In this document: positions 32,880-45,812 of the stretch, piece by piece | Numbering within the stretch: position 1 is the first letter of the stretch | Layout: each line of letters starts with the position of its first letter | Origin: Diospyros lotus | Lineage: Eukaryota > Streptophyta > Magnoliopsida > Ericales > Ebenaceae | Length of the DNA: 64,000 nt | Direction of reading: 5' to 3' | Assembly (NCBI RefSeq): GCF_014633365.1 | Contig: NC_068338.1 | Span: 15,634,616-15,698,615 of the forward strand | Translations under genes and position numbers: made by a program | The notes under the pieces: generated by a model | What the model saw: the letters and a program-made list of their open reading frames with translations, nothing else | Database searches by the model: none | Told to the model about the DNA's origin: nothing

Positions 32880-33896
32880 CAAAACACAACCCAAACTTGA
32901 GTGAGAAACATCACTATATATAGTAAACCCTACTCCACTCTTTGGAATAGTCAAGACAGGTGTGGTAGTTAATCATCGCTTTAGTTCTTGGAAACACTCT
33001 TTACAAGCCTCGTTCAATTCAAATTTCTCCCCTTTCCTAGTCAACTTAGTCATTACTAAGGCCAAACGGGAAAATGCTTTAATGAACCTTTGGTAGTAAC
33101 TAGCAAATCCAAGGAAACTCCGAACCTTGGTCATAGTCTTAGGTCTTGGCCACTCTATCACGGCTCTTGTCTTTTTCGGATCCATTGTAATGCCTTGATT
33201 GCCTTCCCTGGAAACTATATGTCCCGAAAACCCAACCTATGTTCGCTAAAAATCACATTTACTAAGCTTCGCGAACAGTTACTTCTCTCGAAGCCTTTAT
33301 AGTACTATTCTAAGTTGATTCTCATGCTCTCAAAACTAGCAGAGTAGACCAATATATCATCGATGAATATAATAACAAAACAATCCAGGTACTCTCAAAA
33401 CACTTGATGCATGAGATCCATGAAGATAGTTGGGGCATGGTCAGTCCGAACGGCATCACCACAAACTCAAAATGTCCATAGTGAGTGAGGAAAGCAATCT
33501 TTGGAATATCCTCATTTCTTACCCGGATCTGATGGTAACCTGACCTCAAATCAATTTTAGAAAATATCGAGGCTCATTGTAGTTGATCTAGTAAGTTATC
33601 CACGTGGGGGAGAGGGTACTTACTCTTTAAAGTCACCTGATTCAGTTGCTAGTGGTCGATACACAACTGCAAATAACACTGGTGAGCCACACGGTGAAAT
33701 ATTAGGTTGAATAATACCTTATCAATTAGCTCCTGCAATTGCATCTTCAATTCCTTCAACTCATTTGGGGCCATTCTATATGAGTTTTAGAAATGTGTTG
33801 AGTCCTAGGTACCAAATATATCGAAAAGTCAATCTCCTGTTGGGGTGGTAAACTTGGCAAATCATCAGGGAATTCACATACCACAGGTATCTCTGC
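32880..33896 (-). pseudogene. pol: Chromovirus reverse transcriptase
   Basis: From 33890 down the minus strand: VVCEFPDDLPSLPPQQEIDF (linker), degraded YRMAP region, SPCGSPV, then the frame 33549-33322 with [35 protein letters not shown]; the catalytic YVDD region (~33360) is frame-shifted but [12 protein letters not shown] text is discernible. The frame 33185-32973 gives the connection (DPKKTRAVIEWPRPKT, VRSFLGFASYYQRFI). Typical Ty3/gypsy RT, inactivated. Confidence 0.85.
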
Positions 33897-34386
33897 TGTA
33901 ACACCCCGCCTTACATGGGCGTGTCACTATAAGAAAATTCTCGGGAATCTTTTTTTTTAAAGAAAGTCTGACACGCGCGGCGCCATGGATACAATCTTCA
34001 CATGCAGGTGAAAAACATTCGTCGCATACAATGGCCGACGCCTGCGGTGATTCCAAGAACAATCTTCACAGGCAGATGAAAACCCCAAAAATTCCAGTCT
34101 TACTCGTTTATTTAACAAGATCAAAGGACTTAAAGCTAAACGAGTTATAAAAGCAATACAGCGGAATAAATACAACAAAATGTCGTGGCCTACCACGATT
34201 TTCATACTAGTCAAACCTATTTCGAAATACAAGTTGTAATAATACAAAATGATATCAGCAGTATCATATGACCGTTCGTACATATATCAAAATAACTTCT
34301 GACATCTTCAAAATGGTAATAACGACTATCGACTTAAGCACTGTTGGCCCCACCGGCCATCTCCTCGACCTTGCTGCAATCTCTGG

Positions 34387-34443
34387 CTGGAACGTTGAAT
34401 GTTCCAGGGGCATAACCCAGGTTAGATGATAAAACATCTAAGT
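34387..34443 (-). ncRNA. Conserved double stem-loop in LTR E
   Basis: Minus strand: TTAGAT...ATCTAA (34443-34422) then CTGGAAC-N7-GTTCCAG (34407-34387). Against F2 the stem differs at two positions on opposite sides (G-C replaced by A-T in the same pair), so pairing is preserved. Confidence 0.5.
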
Positions 34444-34878
34444 GATGGTATGAAACAGTTTATACAATGCATGAACAACATATGAGCATGACATATACAG
34501 AAAATGACAACATGCAACATGTCTAACTTGAGAAATCTCCCTGACATACTCAACCTCCCGTGGAAGAGCCATTCCACACATCGTTGGGGTTGACCTTGTC
34601 GCAACATACTTAATCCCTCGAGTGCCCTACCGTGTCACTCATTTACTAGGACTAACCTTACCCCATTCTCAAGAAGACCCCATCCCGTCCCATGTGGACC
34701 CAACAATGACACGAAAATCAACACCCTGTCGTTATGAAAATACATGCCATGCACCGACTCATTTTAAAAATAAAAACAGTTGATGCAATATATCACATGT
34801 TAGATATGCAAATGATGCCACAATGTACATAAGCGTAACGCCTTTGTAAAACAACCCGGTGTTCAGGAGGGTAAAACC

Positions 34879-37103
34879 TGTAACACCCTAGATTTTCAAA
34901 ATAAAAAATGAGGTAATACCTGAGATTGTTAGGTTCTAATACTTGAGGAAATAGGTCATTTCAAGGAATTGAGGAAGCCTTGAGGGAAAAATTCAGTTTC
35001 TGAACCAGTGGCAAAATCGTAAATATTGAAGTCGGGTAAAAGTGTAATTTACCTAAAATCTTGGGGTGCTAAGTGTAATTTATCCTTTTTATGGGGACCA
35101 AAAAGTGCAATTAAAAATGACCCGGGGACCAAGTTGCAAGGGCCTAAGTGCAAATTATCCAAAGAGTTCGGGCTAATGTGTAGTTCTTGAAACCTTAAAA
35201 ATATCATCCATGGGCAAATCATGAATGGCCAAGTGTCCCCCCTAGGTGTCACAATTGGATTGGTTGAAATCTTATAATTATGGGTGTAATGATTATGGGT
35301 GTAATGATGAGCATAGTGTGAACACTCAAAACAAATGAGCTTTGGATTCTAAACTCTATTAAATTCAATTAAGAGACGAGAGGTGCATTTGGGTTGGATG
35401 CACATGGGAGAAATGATTAAGCCTTATCTTCAATGACACATGGCAATCAACCATTGGGTTACTTGGAAGTTAAGTTAAAGTCACATGATGGCTCATAATG
35501 ACCCTTTGAGGTGGCATTGCATGATTGGTTAAGGAAAAGCTTATTTAGCTTCCAAATTTGCAAAAGTCTCCAAAAATTATCTCTAAGGACATGTGGCAAG
35601 CATTCATTGGCCATTTGAAGATAGGATTTGAAGTGTAATGATGAGAAATGTGGAAAATGCAATTAACCATGTGGGATGTAGTTATTAATTAAATGTGTAA
35701 TGATGGGAAACGTAGAAAATGAATTAAACCATGTGGGATGTAATGATGGGAATATTGGAAAATCAAATTAAACATGTGAAGGTTCAAAATATCAGGGACA
35801 CATGGCACACTTTGGTTGGATGCGCATGGATGGAATGATGACGAGACACGTGACGCGATTTGGTTCGCCGAAGTTTCCTATAAATAAGGGCTTTAGGGTT
35901 ATTCATTTTGGCACCAAGAAAGGAGGAAAATGAAGGGAGTTTGAGAGAGGAAATACTACCAAAAGAAGGGAGAAAGTCGATGGAGAATAAGCCTTGACAG
36001 AATTTTTGGGTCTTTCTCGAAGTTCGTGCCAAGCAGTAAGAAAAATTGCGAGAAAACCCATTCGCTCGTTGTAAACTGTGCTTCCTAAGGTAACCGATCA
36101 AGGTGAGTGATTCTTGCATGTTTTGTGGCATTTTGAGCATTTGTTGCTTCACTTGTGTGTTGGCTTGCACATCATGCATTTGTGGCTTACATGTCATATT
36201 TTCCCTTGTTTATGCATATTCCTCCTGCTTTGTCATATACTGTGGCTAGTTGTTGGGACATCATGGAAGACCTCGTGCTCTGGTGATGAGCCAGGAGTGA
36301 CTATGATGACCGCGGAGGTGATTGCAACACCTTGGCATTGCTACCACAGGGGTGAATTTCATAATGGCATTACTACATTTGCATGCATGTACTTACCTTT
36401 TCTGAGTCACTCACTTAGATGTCATATCTAACTTGGGTTGATGCCCCTGGGACATTCTATGTCCCAGGTATATTAGCATGACAGGTACCCTGAAGACAAG
36501 CAGGAGAAAAGGCTACGAGGAGGCCGACGTTTAGTTTAACTTCATGTACTATGGATCCTATGTAACCTTTGGTTTTGTTTGAGCATTATGTACTACAATT
36601 GTATAAACAGGGGTTATGTAAGGCTTGGATTTACCTTTTATGTTGTTAAGGGTGTAAGTCGGGGATTACTATGTACTATGAACATGGTAAGGGTTGTTTG
36701 TTGGATTTTGGAAGTCTTCGAATGTTGCATTGTGAATAGTAGCTAGGATGCTCGAGCTTGTAATAAGTGTGTGAGTGTCCGATGGTTGTACTAAGGGTTG
36801 TAGTTTTGCTGCACGAGCATGGGCAATATCTCAAATGATGCACTTTGAATGTCATATAGAGAGGCTTCCATGAAAAAGGTTTATTTGCTTGTTTGAGCGT
36901 GTGTTGCATCATTTGCGTTTATTGAAAGTTGTATGCATTTCTTGTACATATAAAGGAAATATAGTAGAAATCCTTTTATTTAGCTTTGGATAAGCTTTCA
37001 GGTTCGATCCAACGCTTCCGTTGGTAAGGGTTTCCATAACGCCCATAGGTGATGTCTGCTTATATTCCATATTGTTGAGTATTTGGAAAAGTGGGGCGTT
37101 ACA
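34879..37103 (+). repeat. Solo LTR F2
   Basis: TGTAACACCCTAGATTTTC to GTGGGGCGTTACA, 2225 bases, target duplication AAACC (34874-34878, 37104-37108), inside LTR E. TATA box CTATAAATAAG (35879-35889), donor-like AAGGTGAGTG (36100-36109), double hairpin 36417-36468. It has the same family and opposite orientation to F1. ORFs 35784-36197 and 36114-36431 are chance frames. Confidence 0.92.
36417..36468 (+). ncRNA. Conserved double stem-loop in LTR F2
   Basis: TTAGAT-N5-ATCTAA (~36415-36431) followed by the 8-bp stem CCTGGGAC-N7-GTCCCAGG (36446-36468). The best-paired of the four copies. Confidence 0.55.
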
Positions 37104-38642
37104 AAACCGCTCACTAGAACCGGTTCGATCACGTGGATCCTAAGCTCGGGAGAGTAGAACCACTCACCATAACCCTCTATACACACTTCAAATCACATTT
37201 AAAGACAAGACCAAACTAGAGTCAAACTACTCACCTCAATTTGGAAAAGTTTGGATTTCGCCTCGAAAAACATGCCGCACCTCAAAATTCATGCAATCCC
37301 TCTTTTCAACCCACCAATCATCTCCTATTCACCATTAGGACCTTAGAAATCAATATTTATATTTTTCCTCAATTTTCTCTATTTTTCTTTATTTTTAAAC
37401 CTTTCTTACTTTCGGAAATTCATAAAAAATACCTAACATCAAGTTTTACCAAATATTTTTCCATGATAATTCCTAAAATAATTTCATGAAAGTTACAAAA
37501 TTATAATCAAGGACAAAACCTACCTCACGCGCCCTCACGCGCCACCTAGGGGCTCGGCGAGTGAAGCCCATGTGCGGCCGGACTGGTTGTCTTCTCCGGT
37601 CTTCTTCTCCGATTCCGGCAACTTCCAATGCTCCAAAAGACTACAGGGACTTGAAGACCTTGACGAGGCGACCTCAATGGTGCCTTCAAACGTCGGAAAA
37701 AGCCACCAAAAATGGCTTTAAAAGCTAGTTGCAAGTCGCGGCATCGGCGAGCCCGATTTTTCGGCCAACTTGTTGAAACCCTGCTATTTCTACACCAAAT
37801 GACCCCAAATTCTTCAGAAACAATCCTAAACACCTAAGGAACAAAAACCCCTTATCCCAGAAGCTCGATTCAGCCTTAAACGAGAGAAATTTCGATCGAT
37901 TTTAAATTTGAACCCTCGGCCAAGAACCCCATTTTATACTCATTTTTGACCCGATTCCCCACCATATCCGACTTGTTCTTATCCCTTAAACCCAAATCCA
38001 TTCTCTAAACCAATCGAGAAGCCCCAGAACGCGAGCCTAAGCCCTCGAAAGATTCAGCCAAATTAGAAATTTCTTCCGCCATTAAAACTGGTCACCTCAA
38101 TGCTTTTTCCGGCCAATGGTAATTCCCTACAGCTTCATCTTCGTCTGAAGCTAGCCTAGCAACTCCCAGGCGACCTTCCCGATGCTCCCAGGCCGCTGGC
38201 CGACGGCCACAGTGTGGCCGGTCGGATTCACACCATGCAATTTTCCAACCCTAGCCAACTTTTAATTGCATTATCACCCATTCCTTGGCACCCCTAGACT
38301 ATCTAACACTTTCACTACTACCCACAAGTTCTATATTTTTCATTTCCTCAAGAAATTTCTGAAAACTTCGTCGTTTCGACCTCCCTCGGATACTTTACAA
38401 AATTTACACTTTTGCCCGAATGCCCTTATTTGCATGATTTTGACGTCAAACCTTTGAAAATCCCTTGATTTTGTCGAATATTGCTTATTTGGACAATTTG
38501 AACTTTGTTGGCTTACTTGACATAGTCCCTCATCTTCTGTTTATGTTTTAAGTATTGCACAAAAGCCCGGAACTATAATTAAATACCAAATTTGACCTCA
38601 AAATTTCTAAAATGCTTATAATATTGAACACTGGATATTACA

Positions 38643-38930
38643 TCTGCAACCACTATCTTATGTCCTCCACTTATCCTCACAAATGCTAAGTAAGCTTCAT
38701 AGCCATGTTGCACTAACTTATCTACTTTCATTATTGAGATCATAGGAATGGAACTGATTGGCTTAACCCTTCCATACACAATGGTAGGTTGTTGCGGCAA
38801 CTAAAAGTAAATAATATTCTGTCAGCAGTCAACCTTAGCAGAATGCCAAAATAACCAATCCATACCCAGAATGAGATCGAAATCTCTAATATCCAGCACT
38901 ATTAGGTCACCGGGGCATTCCCTATCACAT
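38643..38930 (-). pseudogene. pol: Chromovirus protease end and protease-RT linker
   Basis: Minus strand: CPGDLIVLDIRDFDLILGMDWLF (38915-38850; the ILGMDWL motif ends the retroviral-type protease), then a frame change and VKPISSIP...LVQHGYEAYLAFVR, the linker towards RT (38800-38660). It is cut by solo LTR E on one side (38642) and solo LTR C on the other (38931). Confidence 0.8.
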
Positions 38931-41033
38931 TGTTAGTGTTGGTGCCCTAATGTTAGATTTAGATGACATCTGGCATTTATAATTATGGGACTAATGATGT
39001 AATTCTTACAATAATATTTAAAGGTCATATCTTCATTCATAGCTCTCCAATCATTATATATGAATGAGTCCCTAGATTTCCTTTTGAAGGTCTTATTCTT
39101 AAGTGTTAAGAATGTGTGACAATTGACCTTTGTAATAAGGATATCTTATTACAAAAGGGGACTATGATTAGTCAATTACAGACTGGCACATGGGATACTA
39201 CATTTGATTAGTATGAGATGCTAATGATAAAGAATGGTGAGTTGCATGCTATAATCCATGAGAATGATATAATATACATGTGGGTAGGTGTTAGTGGAAC
39301 ACCTACTAAATGTGACCCACACGATAGATCATATGGTTGAGAGGATCCATGATCTATCACAGGCTTTGATTTTGTTACTGGTCCTCAAACCGGAGGCAAC
39401 ACAATTTTCTTGTATGTTGGTGCTAGGGATTTGCCGTTGCTAAAAACCATTCGGTTACCGGGTCAGAGAGGCACTGTGTGGTCCTTGTGTAGTCTCATAT
39501 GGAGACAGGTGATTGTTAATAGGATCCGTAGACCTCCGGTGTGAGGTAAACATCCTATGCAATCAGTGGTGTTCTTGATTGTAGGAACCCCTGGCCAGGG
39601 TACACTTGATTGAAAAGTGTTTCATTGTCGGAAAGAGTTCTGATGTGTCATCTCAATCTTACAACACTAATTTTGGTATAGTCATCGAGTTAGTGAGTTT
39701 GATCAGTCCATGACTCTCACTTGATCAGGATGATAACTGATGAAGGGATTATAGTACACGAGAATTAAAAGCCCAAATAGGTTATGTTCTAAAGTAAGAC
39801 TTCATTACTGATAGGATCGCCTTGACATAATGCTAGTTGTCACTTAGGCTTTTTCGGGGCTATATCGAGAAGATGGAGAGATCCTCGTTGTAAACCAAAA
39901 TGTTTAGTCAACGTCAAAGAGTTTAACGTGTCCTGATTGCTACTTAGAGATTAAGGATGAAATTGTCATTAAGAGTTAATGACATTATCGTTAAGTGTTA
40001 ATGGATTGGGTTAAATGATTAATTAATAAAGAGTAATCATCAAAGTTGATGAGCATGTCGTTAAGAGTTATCAGGGGCCTTAGTGTCATTATGAGATAAT
40101 GAAAGTACTATTAAGTGTTAATAATAGGCCTAGATACAATTTTCTAGAAGTTTTAGATAAAGAGCCAAAGCTATCGACAGCCTTTGGAAACTATCGATAG
40201 GTTCAGTGAAACTGTTGACAATTCCTTGCAAGCTATCAAAAGTTTCTATCAATGATGCTGGTAGAACGCACGACTGTTTGTCGTCTTGTGCAATGGAAAG
40301 CTAAGGCACATGGCAAGGGAGAATAGAGGGAGGACGATGTGTGTCCTTCTGGTCTTCTCCTTGTTCCCAGCCTGATTTCCATATCTCTTGTCTCTAGTAA
40401 CAATGATTTGGGCAGCTAGGGTTTTGGGTGTTTGATATATAAGCCAAAAGGAGAGACTATGACATGATTGTAACTATTGAGCTATACTCTCTCATTTTCT
40501 TCTCTACATCATAGAGATAAAACACTCACCCCTTACCCCTCTTCCTAAGCTCCTTATTCCTCCATTGCTATAGTAGAAACCTAAGAAAAACAATGAGACT
40601 GTTTTGGTTCTTGGGTTTTTCATTTTCACCCCATTTTCAATCCCAGCCTTAATCTCCCTTACACTCTTTGTCCAGCACAAAGAAAGAGTGTTGGGATTCA
40701 CCTTCTCGTTCGAGTGTAGGCTAACTAAACCTTATGTGTTTTTGAGAGTTAGTTTGGTTTAACCAAAAAGTTATTTGGGAGCTGTTTGGAGCAAGGAGTT
40801 GTTGCTACCGCAGGATTTTAGCTTATTCATCAACCTTCTAGAGTTGAAAGGTATACATACTAAACCCCCTATGGCATGGTTTAGTTTTCAATTAACATAT
40901 GGACATATAAACGAGTCTTGCAAGGTGATTTTGGTTTATGTTTCCGCTACCATTTTATTGGTTTTTCGAAAAAGTTTTGAAAATCCAATTAAACCCTTGC
41001 ATTAATACTCCAATAGTTGGCATTTCTCATCAC
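38931..41033 (+). repeat. Solo LTR C
   Basis: TGTTAGTGTTGGTGCCC to TTTCTCATCA, 2103 bases, duplication CACAT (38926-38930, 41034-41038). TATA box GATATATAAGCC (40434-40445). An inverted copy, itself interrupted, is at 44060-48365. It contains degenerate repeats of GTTAAGAGTTAATGA (39960-40120) and several ATCGACAG/GTTGAC words (40165-40240). Its first bases resemble those of LTR B. No coding. Confidence 0.92.
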
Positions 41034-41075
41034 ACATACCGTAATCTCACAGTCCCTAAGATTACTGGACATGAC
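41034..41075 (-). pseudogene. pol: Short protease segment of the chromovirus
   Basis: About 40 bases reading LRDCEITVCDRE in frame with the CPGDLIVLD part across LTR C, so it is the upstream part of the protease. The active-site region further upstream is missing; LTR B sequence begins at about 41066. Confidence 0.6.
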
Positions 41076-42584
41076 TCGTCATGAGAATCCATTTTGGTTA
41101 TATGTTGATGGAATTCTCATATGAGATGGGTGTAACTAATCCTTGGACTTGAGGTTATCACGGTCATCTCATAAGAAGACCGGTATGCTTTGATATCATT
41201 TGGATGGGCCTAGATAAAGGATGCATGTGGGCGATCATTGAGCATATCATAAGGCTTATGGAGATGGGTGTATAACTAATATGGGACTCATCTATCCCTT
41301 GAAAGAAGATAATGTATCTAAGGCGCCTTCAATGGATATTCAATTTAAATCCATGGCCATGGTGAAAGAGATCAATAAGGAGTTATTGATTCACTTTCTA
41401 TTAAGTGAAGATATCTGAATGACCGAAAAAAAGTCATGTGATCATAATCAAGCAACACATTGCCAGACTTGAGATCACATAAGATACATTGAGGAGATGA
41501 TCGAATTACACGGTAACCATGCTCGTGAAATGTTATTTGCAGAATATAAATCCTTCTAAATAATTGGGTAGGTATGACGCCTTGCTAGAGGCCAATCTTG
41601 TCTTATGTGTTCATACTAACACATAGCCAACATATTCGGAAGCCTAATGAGTCATGCGCAATAGGCATGGTCCCTGGCTTAAACCAGGAGAATGGACGTA
41701 TGGTTAAGTGCGACACTTTGGCAAGAAGTCATGCCGTCGTAGGTTCTCATGGAAAAAGAACAAATAGACGTAATGACGTCGATATGATGAGGGGTCGTCA
41801 TAATGGAAAGAGTTTCCTAAAATGACAATTGATTAAATTAGAAAGAAGTTTCTAATTTAATAATTTTCTATTTGTTAGAGTGGCAAATAGGAAATAAAAT
41901 ATATTTGGGTTTAAGTTAATATTTGGACTAAATTGGATTTGGGCCAAATATTAAATTAAATATTATATTTGGACTAAATTAGATTTAGGCCAAATATTAA
42001 ATATTATATTTGGGCTAAATTAGATTTGAACCAAATATTAAATAATAAATATTTGGGCTTGAATTAGATTTGGGCTTAATATTTTATAAATGGATTTGGG
42101 CCACTTAATTATATTTCTAGTTAGACTAGGATAAGCTCACTTAAGATTCTAGTTTAACTAGGATTAATGGGCTATACCAATCCATTAGGGTTTAAGAAAC
42201 CCTAGGATGTTTTCTCTATAAATATCCCTTTATGGGTTGTCCAAAATTAATGGTTGGTTGTGTAGTTTTTCAAGAGTTGAAAAACGAATGCCATTCACTC
42301 TTCCCCTTTCTTTTTGGCATCGATTTGAAACGTGGGAGTTCTTTTCGTCCATACACAAGCCGCAAAAAGGAGAATAAGCTAGTATTCCTATTCTGCTCTC
42401 CTTACCAACGGACGCGTGTCGCACATCACGAGTTAGAGGCCGGACGCTTGAACGGCTCGAATCTGCAAACGACTCGAAAATCTAAAGGTTAGAGTTATTT
42501 TATTTGTATGTGAATGATTTAATTTCGACGTTGATCTAATCGTCGGGATCGACGTTGCCCCTTAGCGATCTTGTTTTACTTTCA
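41066..42584 (+). repeat. Partial LTR B, opposite orientation
   Basis: The reverse complement of 26344-27795 aligns across this stretch (e.g. GGACATGACTCG, CTATAAATATCCC as TATA at 42212-42222, ending TTGTTTTACTTTCA). The first ~385 bases of the LTR (TGTTAGTG end) are lacking. The flanks are protease on the left and gag on the right; the gag zinc-knuckle region between them is gone. No target duplication was found, so insertion plus deletion, or later loss, is likely. Confidence 0.8.
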
Positions 42585-43057
42585 CTATTCCCACATACCA
42601 ATCGGGAAAGAAGTGTTCATCAAAAACTGCCTAAAACTCGTCCCACAAGGGTTCTAGATTCCCAAGCCATAACCAAACCATCTCCCACCATCGCTCAACA
42701 TCGCCTCTCAGAAGGAAGGTAGCTAACTACACCTTCTGCCTGTCAATGCAATCCACAACCCAGAGATATTTCTCTATTGCTAGCATCCAAGTCTTCGCAG
42801 CCGCAACATCTATACTCCCATGAAACTCCAGTGGTCTGAGTGCCATAAAATTCTTGAGCAACTGGCCCATAATACTACTGCTCGCTCCCTGAACCACGGG
42901 ACCTGTAGTCTGCCCCTCATCGCTGATAGATGGATCCACCTCAACCTTCTGGGGCACCTAGTCTTACCTCGCCTGATTAACTGCGAGCATCTCCATCATC
43001 CTTATCATCCCTACCAGAGTCCCCTAAACCTTCTCCATCTCCTAGTGCCAATCTCCA
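42585..43057 (-). pseudogene. gag: Chromovirus gag fragment
   Basis: The frame 42957-42727 reads FMALRPLEFHGSIDVAAAKTW, EKYLWVVDCIDRQKV, then TAG where CAG (Gln) is usual, LATFLLRGDVERWWEM, and down to LFDEHFFPDW-like text at ~42590. This is the N-terminal and middle gag of Del/Tekay elements, which forms the particle. The C-terminal zinc knuckle is absent. Upstream, 43058-43227 is leader sequence with no recognised content. Confidence 0.8.
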
Positions 43058-44400
43058 TTGGGCTCTTCTAGGGTCTCAAGTGTAGACTCAGCTCGACCTC
43101 ATCCTCGATTGTGGGTCGATGGATGTCCTCTACGGCTACTCACCCTTCATGCACAACCGACACATTCCGAAGGTAAATTTAATTCCCTAACTAACTCACA
43201 TCTTCTTATAAGATATTCCCCCAATGGAGAAGTGTCAAGAAGGAATGGTACCTATTGAAGGCATAAGAGAACACACCATAGCATCTTATAATCAACTGCA
43301 AAACTATATACATCAAACTAACATCATGTACTATCATATACAATAGGCCATATACCCATAGCATTACAAAAGAAGATATTATAGGGCCCTTAAAAGATAT
43401 ACATCCATAAACCAGGCACCATGCTCAAAATTTCCCCGAAGACCTTTTATCTGGGATAACTCTATACACGTCTAGATATTGGACCCCACATGGCTAGGCT
43501 CCCCATTCTCCTTAGACTTACCTCTGCCTTAGCTCCCTTCTTTATCAACACCAAGCTTTTCTTTATCTTTAACACCTCTTCTAGGCTGGAAATCTCTTTC
43601 TTAAGATCCTAGCATCTAGAAGAAGATGAGAGATGAACCCTAGTAGTTGTCTGCCTCTCTTAAAGCTCCACCGCCTCTTTTCCCTTTCTTTTCTTTCAAC
43701 TTCTTCTTATATATATACATATATTCTTAATTCCCTTGATTTAAATTTAACTCTTAGTTTCCAGCTCACTTAGGCTCTTAATCACCCTAGTCAGCTTCCT
43801 TGCACATGTATGGAAAAGGGTAGAAGACTTGAGAAGTGGTCGACACTTTACCGCATACAAAATGGCCTTTCTCGGCTGAAATGGTTGACAACCCAGCCAA
43901 ATCAATCAACAGTTGGGCACATCGATTGACAAGTGCGTCACAACCTGTCGACCAATAGTGGCCTTTGGGCCAAACGGACAACAGATTCCCTTGGCCAATC
44001 GACAACTACTACTCCTAGACCACCTCATTTCTTCTTTTCATGCTTCCTTAACAACCTACTAATGAGAAACACCAACTATTGGAGTATCAATGCAAAGGTT
44101 TAACCAATTTTTTATAACTTTTTCAAAAACCAATAAAATGGCAGGGGAAACATAAACCAAAAACTACCTTGTAAGACTCGTTTCGATGTCCATATGCTAT
44201 TCAAAACTAAACCATTCCATAGGAGGTTTAGTTATTTTACCTTTCAACAATTGAAGATGATGTAGAGGCTGAAATACTCCTGATGGCAGCAACTCCTTAC
44301 TCCAAATAGCTCCCGAATAATTTTTCGGTTAGACCGAATCGACTTCTGAAAGCATGGGAGACCTAGTTAGTCCACGCTTCGATGAGATAATGAATCCCAC

Positions 44401-45125
44401 TGATAAGAATCATGGAGGGCCAACTAACAATGATGCAATCAGATCAGTCAATCCAAACAACCGTGTTGGAATTGGATGAATACTAATTCCTTTTTGACTA
44501 GGATTCTTATTTAACAAGATATTTACTTATTTCCTATATAGTTTAGGATTGAGTTAGTTTTATTATTCCAACTTATAGTTGGATTTGGATTAGCTTAGTT
44601 TTATTAATCCAACTTGTAGTTGGATTGGGTTACTATTGTTATTCCTACTTCTATTTGGAGTGGGCTAACTAAAACCCATTAGATTTAGGATTTAGTTTAT
44701 GACTACGATTTGGATTTTTATTAAGTTTCAAGTAGAATTAGGATTTAATTATTTTGGCCTATTTAAAGGCTTTACCATTGTGAAAAAGAGGGAGAGAAGA
44801 TTATGAATTGAATTTGAGAGATTTCTCTTTTCTATATTGTTCTTCAATGAACATAGTTTCGAACTTATCAAAGGAGTGATTTCTTTATGGCGTTCAAATC
44901 CTGAACTTATCAAAGATCTGGGCAATCTTTGTGGCGTTCAACAACACAATTCTTGGTTCTTGTTTTCACATATCAACGGGTCTAGATTTTAACATAATCT
45001 AGGTTCTTGGTTTGTGAATCAACGAGTCGAGAATTCTTTGCCTTATATCCGATTTTGGCTTTTCTGGGGTTCGTTTCAATATTTTATGGGTTCCTTTAGT
45101 TTCGTTCCATCGCGGGTTCACATCA
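44401..45125 (+). repeat. 5' LTR of element D
   Basis: TGATAAG...CACATCA, TATA-like CTATTTAAAGG (44759-44769), followed by TTGCTATCAGAGC (45127-45139). Nearly identical to the copy at 45734-46457. Confidence 0.85.
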
Positions 45126-45221
45126 GTTGCTATCAGAGCTTTGGCTCTAAAATCGGGTATTATCTATCCTTTTTTTTTCTTTTTCTTTTTTCTTTTTTTT
45201 TTCATTCCTATATCATGAAAG

Positions 45222-45812
45222 ATGCTTGAAGGTTTGGAAAGGAGGCAACCACAAAAATATCATGATTGGCAACATAGGCGTGATGTTTGGGTTGAATTTG
45301 AGGAAGAATTAAAGTTCATGCGAGTGTTGCTAAATTGTCTCGAAAAAGAGAAGATCAAAGAGAAACATGAGATTGAGAGTTCAGAAAAAAGTGAAGATGA
45401 TGGTGGCGAACAGAATGTTCATATCATTGAAGTTGAAGAAAAAGACGAGGGCGATATAAAAAGGAATCTCATTGTTGAAAAAAGTGAAGTCGAGAAGGCT
45501 CTCATGGAAAATCAACAAATAATTTTACATGAGTACGAGGAGCCCTACCTTGTATGTGGAGAAACTAACAAATTTGTTCCAAGTTTGGTTAATTCTTTGT
45601 TGCAAGATTTCGAGGATGTGACCTTTGAACTTGGTGAACCATTCCAAGTGTTTGGGAAGATTCATGACTATGCCGACAAGTTGATCGTTCCAGTTTACGA
45701 TTCGAGGACGAATCGTCTTGAAAAGAGAGGGAATGATAAGAATCATGGAGGGCCAACTAACAATGATGCAATCAGATCAGTCAATCCAATCAACCGTGTT
45801 GGAATTGGATGA
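45222..45812 (+). CDS. Chimeric ORF of element D (gag-pol remnant)
   Basis: 196 codons, ATG at 45222 to TGA at 45810-45812, the only coding frame of D. Residues ~1-100 are highly charged, Glu/Lys-rich, and may form a coiled coil. Residues ~105-135 read FVPSLVNSLLQDFEDV, the segment that normally lies just before gypsy RT. This passes directly into FGKIHDYADKLIVPVYDSRTNRLEKRGND, which resembles the extreme C-terminus of a gypsy pol. RT, RNase H and integrase between the two are absent. The last ~26 codons lie in the 3' LTR. Whether it is translated is unknown. Confidence 0.5.
   Translation: MLEGLERRQPQKYHDWQHRRDVWVEFEEELKFMRVLLNCLEKEKIKEKHEIESSEKSEDDGGEQNVHIIEVEEKDEGDIKRNLIVEKSEVEKALMENQQIILHEYEEPYLVCGETNKFVPSLVNSLLQDFEDVTFELGEPFQVFGKIHDYADKLIVPVYDSRTNRLEKRGNDKNHGGPTNNDAIRSVNPINRVGIG

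Larger units (their letters stand above)
33897..38642 (-). repeat. Solo LTR E (contains F2)
   Basis: Minus strand: TGTAATATCC at 38642 to GGGGTGTTACA at 33897, with the 5-bp duplication TCTGC (33892-33896, 38643-38647). Without F2 it is about 2.5 kb, like the LTR of element G. It holds a TATA-like GTATAAAAT (minus, ~37934), a donor-like GAGGTGAGT (minus, ~37237-37229) and the paired hairpins at 34387-34440. A GC-rich part (37540-38230) has no coding signal. Confidence 0.88.

Noticed and set aside
35784..36431. ORFs of 137 and 105 codons in LTR F2
   Set aside because: On opposite strands, crossing the TATA box, leader and hairpin of a solo LTR; chance frames.
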